Shown here piece by piece: positions 15,543-20,010 of a DNA stretch of 20,010 nucleotides; the stretch's first letter is position 1; each line of letters begins with the position of its first letter. The DNA is from an uncultured Blautia sp. (lineage in GTDB: Bacteria > Bacillota > Clostridia > Lachnospirales > Lachnospiraceae). Under the pieces are notes generated by a model. The model had not been told where the DNA came from. It saw nothing but the letters and a program-made list of their open reading frames with translations, and searched no databases. The translations under genes were made by a program, and so were the position numbers. The stretch spans positions 1 to 20,010 of the forward strand of contig CAKRKL010000026.1 of the NCBI GenBank assembly GCA_934358405.1, written 5' to 3'.

Positions 15543-16046
15543 ATGCTTGCTCTTAAAATTACCGATCTTAAGGATTTTACCAATAAACTTTTTCTTGGAG
15601 ATACCTTTGATTTTTTCTGGCTGAATCAGGCCGAAATCGTCACAAGCAATATTTTTTCCATTGATGGCAGGCTCCAGACCGATTTTTTTGATAATGATGA
15701 ACAGGATTTTTTAAGCACCAGCCATCGTACCTGCTCATTATGGAAAGAGGTTAAGCACATCTGTCATTCCATCATCCGAGGGAAACGTGCACCCCTTTCC
15801 TTCAAAATCGTGCTCCAGTTCTCTCCCAACAAGACAGCGGCTTTACTTCAGAATTCCCCACTCTCTGTTTCCGCAGAACAGGTAGGTGGTCTGTTCCTGA
15901 ATCTTCAATATAAAAATAAGACGCTTCTTTGCACTACAGGCACTTCCCTGAAAACCTTTTTACCGGGCAAGGAACTGGATCATCTCTGGGATCAATATAT
16001 AACCGATTTTTTTAATCGATCTGAAATCTCAGCTGAAAACCTGTAA
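15543..16046 (+). CDS. Hypothetical protein, DUF5721-like
   Basis: A 167-aa soluble protein without a signal peptide or membrane segment. It resembles the DUF5721 family as I remember it from Lachnospiraceae (N-terminal LALKITDLKDFTNKLFLGDTFDFF, then IDGRLQTDFF); function is unknown. A WKEVKHICHSIIRGKRAP helix follows in the middle, and the C-terminal half is beta-rich. The ATG at 15543 has AAAGGAGG 6 nt upstream, which decides it over an ATG at 15498 that lies inside the promoter. It converges with the Spo0A-like gene, the two stop codons being 2 nt apart. Confidence 0.78.
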   Translation: MLALKITDLKDFTNKLFLGDTFDFFWLNQAEIVTSNIFSIDGRLQTDFFDNDEQDFLSTSHRTCSLWKEVKHICHSIIRGKRAPLSFKIVLQFSPNKTAALLQNSPLSVSAEQVGGLFLNLQYKNKTLLCTTGTSLKTFLPGKELDHLWDQYITDFFNRSEISAENL

Positions 16047-16054
16047 TTTCAGAT
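16019..16054. terminator. Inverted repeat spanning two convergent stop codons
   Basis: ATCTGAAAT (16019-16027) and ATTTCAGAT (16046-16054) form 9-bp arms around an 18-nt loop that contains the end of the DUF5721-like gene; the Spo0A-like stop lies in the right arm. There is only a short TTT after it on the plus strand and none on the minus strand. It is the only candidate terminator between the two genes and could serve both directions weakly. Confidence 0.4.
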
Positions 16055-16378
16055 TTCCTCATCAGTTCCCAGATAAAAAGCGATCATGTCTACAAATTCA
16101 CTGTTTGTTGGTCGGTATTCCAGAGGATATCCGGCGATTTGTTCCAGCCTTTCCCGATGATTTTCCCAACATACATTTACAATTGTACGGATATCATGCT
16201 CTATATTAGATGGTTTCGACTTAAATTTCTTTGCCAGTCTTGGATAAATATCTTTGGTAATTTTCATTGGCCTTTCCTGAAATTCCATCGTCATCCTTAT
16301 GGCTTCTGCCACAAAATAATATCCTTTGTATTTCGATGTTGCACCTAATTTACGTATCGTTCCGTATACCTCTTTCAT
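16049..16378 (-). CDS. Stand-alone Spo0A C-terminal DNA-binding domain protein
   Basis: A 109-aa protein that covers almost exactly the DNA-binding (sigma-A-activating) domain of Spo0A and nothing else. Matches to Spo0A are KGYYFVAEAIRM (18-29), ITKDIYPRLAKKF (40-52), the recognition-helix region PSNIEHDIRTIVNVCWE (56-72) and the hallmark RPTNSEFVDMIA (89-100). The receiver domain with its phospho-Asp is absent, so DNA binding would not depend on phosphorelay. The start at 16378 follows GGGAGGG by 7-8 nt; a GTG at 16393 would lie on that site. Such short Spo0A_C proteins occur in other Clostridia. Target genes and sign of regulation are unknown. Confidence 0.87.
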   Translation of the reverse strand: MKEVYGTIRKLGATSKYKGYYFVAEAIRMTMEFQERPMKITKDIYPRLAKKFKSKPSNIEHDIRTIVNVCWENHRERLEQIAGYPLEYRPTNSEFVDMIAFYLGTDEEI

Positions 16379-16586
16379 TTTTTTCCCTCCCACAATCAGT
16401 TACTTCTGCATCTGCAGTTAGCCAATTATTTGCCTCTATATATAATACGAATTATTTTTCTCTTTTTTAGCTTTTTACGATAATTTTTATATAAAATTGT
16501 AATTTTTTTGCCTTTTTCATCTCTGAACTACGCATTTTTTTAATCCTCATAGATCTGGGTTTGTCCTTGTGGGCTTCTGTTACATC
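16379..16586 (-). other. AT-rich leader/promoter region of the Spo0A-like gene
   Basis: About 285 nt separate the Spo0A-like start from the htpG stop; this part lies beyond the htpG terminator. It is very AT-rich between 16441 and 16540. A TATTAT/TATATA -10-like stretch lies near 16436-16446, but no -35 stands out. CTGCA-GA-TGCAG (16409-16420) is a small inverted repeat near the ribosome binding site. A 27-codon basic frame runs from an ATG at 16549 to a TAA near 16466 on the minus strand, but it has no good binding site. No consensus 0A box was found. Confidence 0.35.
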
Positions 16587-16643
16587 AAAAAAATACCTCC
16601 AAAGTAACAGACTTTATATGTTATCTGTTTCCTTTAGAGGTAT
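16587..16643 (-). terminator. Intrinsic terminator of htpG
   Basis: ATACCTCTAAAG (16643-16632) pairs with CTTTGGAGGTAT (16604-16593), 12 bp with one G-U. Inside are a small internal loop and a second 5-bp stem ACAGA/TCTGT. Seven Us follow (16593-16587). It starts about 20 nt after the htpG stop and should end that transcript firmly. Confidence 0.9.
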
Positions 16644-16663
16644 CATATCATATATTTCTTCGC

Positions 16664-18730
16664 TTATTTGGTAAGCATAAGCAGAATTTCATTACTTCTC
16701 TGTACGAATCTGGTCATCTCCTCCGGAGACAGCTGTTTGTGACTTAACATCGCAAGATCATACAGTTCTTCACAAATCACAGGAGTTTTCTCAGAATCCT
16801 TATGATCTGCTACAAACTGAACCAGCGGATGCTTTGCATTGAGAACAAGTGTCTCCTGACCACCAAACATAGATGGATCCATACCGTACATATTGTACAT
16901 CTTCATCATATCCTGCATACGACGGCTTTCTTCAGAAAGTGTCATCATAGCTGCAACCTTCTCATTTTTCAGATTTTCCACTTTCACTTCCAGTTTATCG
17001 TTTTTAAGTGCACTGCGGAATACTTCTGTAAGAGTCTTGGAAGTCTCCTCATCAGCTGTGCCATCCTCGCGAAGCTCTTCAGAAAGATCAGCATCGATTC
17101 TCTTAAACTGGATATTCTGATCCTTTTGCTCCAGGTGGGAAATAAATGCGCTGTCAATGTTGTGTTTCAGAATAACAGCATCTTTTCCGGCTTCACGGAA
17201 CATATTGATATACTGGCTCTGCTGAACCTCATCTGTAATATAGAAGATTGTAGTTTTCTCAGACTCTTTCGCCTTAGAGTCCTCTTTGTTCTCTTCCTTC
17301 GCTTCAGCAGTATCCTCAGCTTTTATCTCAGTGCTCTCTTCCGGCTTCTTATTTTCTTCAATGCAATCTTTCAGAGTAAGATATTTGCCATCAATGTTCT
17401 TGAAAAGAATATAATCATTCATCTTGTCGGCAAACTTGCTATCCTTGATACAACCATATTTAATAAATGGACTGATATCATCCCAATATTTCTCATAGGA
17501 TTCACGGTCTGTCTTACACATTCCGGTAAGCTTGTCAGCAACCTTCTTGGTAATATATTCAGAAATTTTCTTTACAAATCCATCGTTCTGCAGAGCAGAT
17601 CTGGATACATTCAGCGGAAGATCCGGACAATCGATCACACCTTTCAGAAGAAGAAGGAATTCCGGAATTACCTCTTTGATATTGTCTGCAATAAATACCT
17701 GGTTATTATAGAGCTTGATTGTTCCTTCAATGGAATCATACTCTGTATTAATCTTCGGGAAATACAGAATACCCTTCAGGTTAAACGGATAGTCCATATT
17801 CAGATGAATCCAGAACAGTGGTTCCTTATAATCCATAAATACCTTACGGTAGAAATCCTTATACTCCTCATCTGTACAGCTGTTTGGATGCTTCATCCAC
17901 AATGGCTGCGGATCACTTAAGGATACCGGACGTTTATTAATCTTAACCTTATCTTTAGCCGGAGAAACCTCTACTACTTCTTTCTCACCTTTGTCGTTCT
18001 CTTTCTCCTCTGTCTTGGCATCTTCGTGGATATGCTCTACCACCACATCATCCTCGCGAAGCTCGGACTCATCGATAGTCTCATATTCCTGAGGTGCATT
18101 CTCCTTGGAAAGATAGATATTCACAGGCATGAAGGAACAGTACTTCTCAATTACTTCTCTCATGCGGTATTCATTGGAAAATTCTGCGCTCTCATCATTA
18201 AGGAACAGGGTGATCTCAGTACCAACTGTAGTCTTATTTCCGTCCTGCATGTCATACTCAGTGCCGCCATCACAGGTCCAATGTACCGGAGTTGCTCCCT
18301 CTTTATAAGAAAGAGTATCAATCTGAACCTCATCGGCTACCATAAATGCAGAATAGAAGCCCAGTCCGAAATGTCCAATGATCTGGTCATCTGTTGTTTT
18401 GTCTTTATATTTAGAAAGGAACTCGGTTGCGCCGGAAAAAGCAATCTGCGTAATATACTCCTCTACTTCATCCGCTGTCATACCAAGACCTGTATCAATA
18501 AATTTCAAAGTCTTCTCTTCCGGATTAACAATTACATGTATCTCTGCTTTATAATCATCCGGAAGTGTATACTCACCCATAACATCTAACTTTTTCAACT
18601 TGGTTATAGCATCACAACCATTAGAAATCAGTTCTCTTGCAAAAATATCATGATCAGAATACAACCATTTCTTTATAATTGGAAAAATATTTTCACTGTT
18701 AATTGATAAACTACCATGCTTCTCAGCCAT
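16664..18730 (-). CDS. htpG: Hsp90-family chaperone HtpG with charged linkers
   Basis: Cytoplasmic ATP-dependent dimeric chaperone. The N-domain ATPase motifs are ELISNGCDA (33-41, catalytic E33 and N37), DTGLGMT (79-85), IGHFGLGFYSAFMVADEV (118-135) and GTEITLFL (170-177). The middle-domain arginine is R377 in LNVSRSALQ, and the C-terminal dimerisation part is present. Length is 688 aa, against about 620-640 for most bacterial HtpG. The excess is mainly two charged stretches, about 209-262 between the N and middle domains and about 458-493 inside the later middle domain; both are K/E/D-rich. The ATG at 18730 follows AAAGGAG by about 10 nt; a GTG at 18739 is too close to that site. A CIRCE operator upstream indicates HrcA heat-shock control. 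Confidence 0.96.
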   Translation of the reverse strand: MAEKHGSLSINSENIFPIIKKWLYSDHDIFARELISNGCDAITKLKKLDVMGEYTLPDDYKAEIHVIVNPEEKTLKFIDTGLGMTADEVEEYITQIAFSGATEFLSKYKDKTTDDQIIGHFGLGFYSAFMVADEVQIDTLSYKEGATPVHWTCDGGTEYDMQDGNKTTVGTEITLFLNDESAEFSNEYRMREVIEKYCSFMPVNIYLSKENAPQEYETIDESELREDDVVVEHIHEDAKTEEKENDKGEKEVVEVSPAKDKVKINKRPVSLSDPQPLWMKHPNSCTDEEYKDFYRKVFMDYKEPLFWIHLNMDYPFNLKGILYFPKINTEYDSIEGTIKLYNNQVFIADNIKEVIPEFLLLLKGVIDCPDLPLNVSRSALQNDGFVKKISEYITKKVADKLTGMCKTDRESYEKYWDDISPFIKYGCIKDSKFADKMNDYILFKNIDGKYLTLKDCIEENKKPEESTEIKAEDTAEAKEENKEDSKAKESEKTTIFYITDEVQQSQYINMFREAGKDAVILKHNIDSAFISHLEQKDQNIQFKRIDADLSEELREDGTADEETSKTLTEVFRSALKNDKLEVKVENLKNEKVAAMMTLSEESRRMQDMMKMYNMYGMDPSMFGGQETLVLNAKHPLVQFVADHKDSEKTPVICEELYDLAMLSHKQLSPEEMTRFVQRSNEILLMLTK

Positions 18731-18756
18731 GCAGCTCACTCTCCTTTATCTTCTAA

Positions 18757-18797
18757 ATTATACAAACTATAGTAATACCAAAGTAAAAAAAAGTCAA
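18757..18797 (-). promoter_or_regulatory. Sigma-A promoter of htpG
   Basis: TTGACT (18797-18792), a 17-nt spacer and TACTAT (18774-18769, 4/6) make the best-spaced pair, with a start near 18762. A perfect TATAAT at 18762-18757 is an alternative -10 but has no good -35. The leader is short (20-32 nt) and carries AAAGGAG. Confidence 0.65.
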
Positions 18798-18804
18798 GAA
18801 AAAT

Positions 18805-18831
18805 TTAGCACTCATTTAAAATGAGTGCTAG
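18805..18831 (-). promoter_or_regulatory. CIRCE operator (HrcA binding site)
   Basis: TTAGCACTC-N9-GAGTGCTAG matches the CIRCE consensus (TTAGCACTC-N9-GAGTGCTAA) at 17 of 18 arm positions with the exact 9-nt spacer. HrcA represses from this element and releases it on heat shock. The only heat-shock gene next to it is htpG on the minus strand. It ends 7 nt upstream of the predicted -35 rather than in the leader, which is unusual. Confidence 0.95.
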
Positions 18832-18849
18832 CAATACTTTGATATTATT

Positions 18850-18875
18850 AAGGGAAGCTGTTTCCAGCTTCCCTT
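18850..18875 (-). terminator. Hairpin after the surface-protein gene
   Basis: A perfect 11-bp stem AAGGGAAGCTG/CAGCTTCCCTT closes a GAAA tetraloop on the minus strand, 27 nt after the surface-protein stop. The sequence after it, AATAATATC, is AU-rich but has no U-run, so efficiency is uncertain. It insulates the CIRCE/htpG promoter from the upstream gene. Confidence 0.7.
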
Positions 18876-18902
18876 CTGACAATGAATACTTAGTATTTCT
18901 TA

Positions 18903-20010
18903 TTATTTCTTTTTATTACGATAAACAAGAATTCCTGCAATCAGCACTACTGCTACCACCAAGATAATTACAAACGGAAGAATCGGTGTATTGTCGCCTG
19001 TCTTTACTGCATTCTTCTTATTCGCATCAGATTTGTCGGCAGCAGGTGTCAATGTCTGATTCGGTGAAGCAGCAACTGTAAAGTTCACCTTCTTAGTATC
19101 CTGTGTACCTGTATTTACCCAGTTGCTTCCATCAAATTTCTGCTGATTATAGGTTACTGTTAATGTATAGTTTCCGCTCTTACCCATGCGGAAGGTTGCA
19201 GAATACGGAGCTTTATCCCAGCTTCTTGCTTCCAGAACCTCCCAGTTCAGCGGCAGATATCTTACATCTCCCTTAATTGGATTCTCAATATCTGTTCCGG
19301 CTCCTATTGCTGTAAAAGTAATCTTTGTCTCTGTAGTATAAGAACCATCAGAGCTAATTCCTGTAATTGTATTCTTAGAAGCATCGGACACGATTGGTTC
19401 ACGGCTTACAGAAACATTTACAGAGACAATCAGGTTCAGATTATCCGGATTCGTAATACCCTCCGGAAGAGCAACTGTACCATTTACAGAGAACTTCTGT
19501 GCCTCTGTACTGTTCTGGTTATAAGCACATCCATTCACATCCCATGTTACAGAAGCATCCATTTCACCTTTACTTGTTGTAATCTTAACAGCGGATGGAA
19601 GCTGTAATCCTTCAACAGATTTCTCTACGCCGTTTGCCACACTGATATCTGCTGGTTTTCCTACTGCTGTCAGCTTGACTGCTGCTTCGTTTACTGTAAA
19701 TGTAACAGGAATTGTAATCTCAGAAATCTGATCTGCCTTGATGGAAATTGTCTGACTGTAAGAGCCAGCGGCCAGACCAAGCACTGGTGCCACTGAGAAA
19801 GTTGCAGTCTCATCAGGATTCAGTTCTGACGCAGACAAATTGCCTACGGCAAACTCACTTCCGGAAACGCTTACTGCAAGACCTGTCAATTCTACATTTC
19901 CAATATTTTCAAGAGTTACGGTTTCAGCTTCCGGAGCTTCTGTATAACCAGCGTCCTTGCTGTCAAATTCTACTTTTAAGAAATCTGCTGTTAATTCAGG
20001 CTGCGGTATT
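18903..20010 (-). CDS. Ig-domain surface protein with C-terminal membrane anchor (5' end missing)
   Basis: The frame is open to the right edge; 368 C-terminal residues are visible and the start lies outside. Visible residues 8-105 look like a beta-sandwich of the DUF1573 / choice-of-anchor kind (ENIGNVELTGLAVSVSG). Residues about 108-205 resemble a group 4 bacterial Ig-like domain, with TWDVNG and a VNGTVALPEGITN segment. A third beta-rich domain with GNYTLTVTYN follows. A Ser/Asn/Lys spacer then leads to KTGD (336-339), a hydrophobic helix and a final RNKKK: the layout of a sortase or membrane anchor, though without LPXTG. It is probably an extracellular adhesin or matrix-binding protein; the ligand cannot be read from this part. 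Confidence 0.85.
   Translation of the reverse strand, partial: IPQPELTADFLKVEFDSKDAGYTEAPEAETVTLENIGNVELTGLAVSVSGSEFAVGNLSASELNPDETATFSVAPVLGLAAGSYSQTISIKADQISEITIPVTFTVNEAAVKLTAVGKPADISVANGVEKSVEGLQLPSAVKITTSKGEMDASVTWDVNGCAYNQNSTEAQKFSVNGTVALPEGITNPDNLNLIVSVNVSVSREPIVSDASKNTITGISSDGSYTTETKITFTAIGAGTDIENPIKGDVRYLPLNWEVLEARSWDKAPYSATFRMGKSGNYTLTVTYNQQKFDGSNWVNTGTQDTKKVNFTVAASPNQTLTPAADKSDANKKNAVKTGDNTPILPFVIILVVAVVLIAGILVYRNKKK

Noticed and set aside
16802..17920. A 372-codon open frame on the plus strand opposite htpG
   Set aside because: It is the antisense shadow of htpG, has no ribosome binding site, and its Cys/His/Ile/Phe-rich translation has no domain logic. The htpG frame has all its expected motifs.
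17200..18100. Frameshift or assembly error in htpG, suggested by the odd charged stretches
   Set aside because: The frame is continuous, both flanks stay in register with Hsp90 motifs, and the inserts are typical low-complexity linkers.
18026..18589. A 187-codon plus-strand frame opposite the htpG N-terminal region
   Set aside because: Antisense shadow of the conserved ATPase domain; no start signals.
1..20010. Mobile elements, CRISPR arrays, tRNA or rRNA genes
   Set aside because: No transposase, integrase, spaced direct repeats, attachment-like repeats or RNA-gene signatures were seen; the region reads as conserved core genome.

Overview
The window looks like a chromosomal housekeeping region of a Gram-positive, strictly anaerobic, spore-forming-lineage gut bacterium. 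Lachnospiraceae is the best fit, perhaps Blautia or a close relative; this is inferred from gene content and family resemblance, not from a search. Pointers are the AGGAGG-type ribosome binding sites, the class 1B dihydroorotate dehydrogenase pair PyrD/PyrK, a flavodiiron protein, a Spo0A-type DNA-binding domain, a CIRCE heat-shock operator, and small families that I associate with Lachnospiraceae (DUF6142-like, DUF5721-like).

Layout, left to right. 1-1421 (minus): the start of an unknown gene cut by the left edge, then a flavodiiron protein (fprA). 1531-5180 (minus): the purine cluster purE-purM-purN-purD, driven by a near-consensus promoter (TTGACA, 17 nt, TAGAAT) with a hairpin in its 75-nt leader and a terminator after purD. 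5247-13700 (minus): a long run beginning with the complete UMP set pyrC-pyrF-pyrK-pyrD-pyrE. It continues with short gaps or overlaps into three small membrane proteins (50 aa, VanZ-like, DUF6142-like), an HD-domain phosphohydrolase and a 677-aa M29 aminopeptidase. 13700-14167 (plus): a divergently transcribed cold-shock gene with a good promoter, a long leader that can fold in two exclusive ways, and a strong bidirectional terminator. 14215-15384 (minus): a small single-pass membrane protein and a DegV/FakB-type fatty-acid-binding protein. 15481-16046 (plus): a DUF5721-like protein. 16049-18831 (minus): a stand-alone Spo0A C-terminal DNA-binding domain, then an htpG (Hsp90) gene with a strong terminator, a sigma-A promoter and a CIRCE operator. 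18903-20010 (minus): the C-terminal part of an Ig-domain surface protein with a KTGD-type anchor, cut by the right edge.

Together, PurE/M/N/D provide four purine steps. PyrC, PyrK/D, PyrE and PyrF take carbamoyl-aspartate to UMP; pyrB and carAB are not in the window. The HD protein may clear deoxynucleotide monophosphates. No mobile element, tRNA, rRNA or CRISPR is visible. The window is mostly core genome. The most interesting unexplained signals are the cold-shock leader, the Spo0A DNA-binding domain without a receiver, the membrane-gene appendix to the pyr operon, and the CIRCE operator placed upstream of the htpG -35 box.
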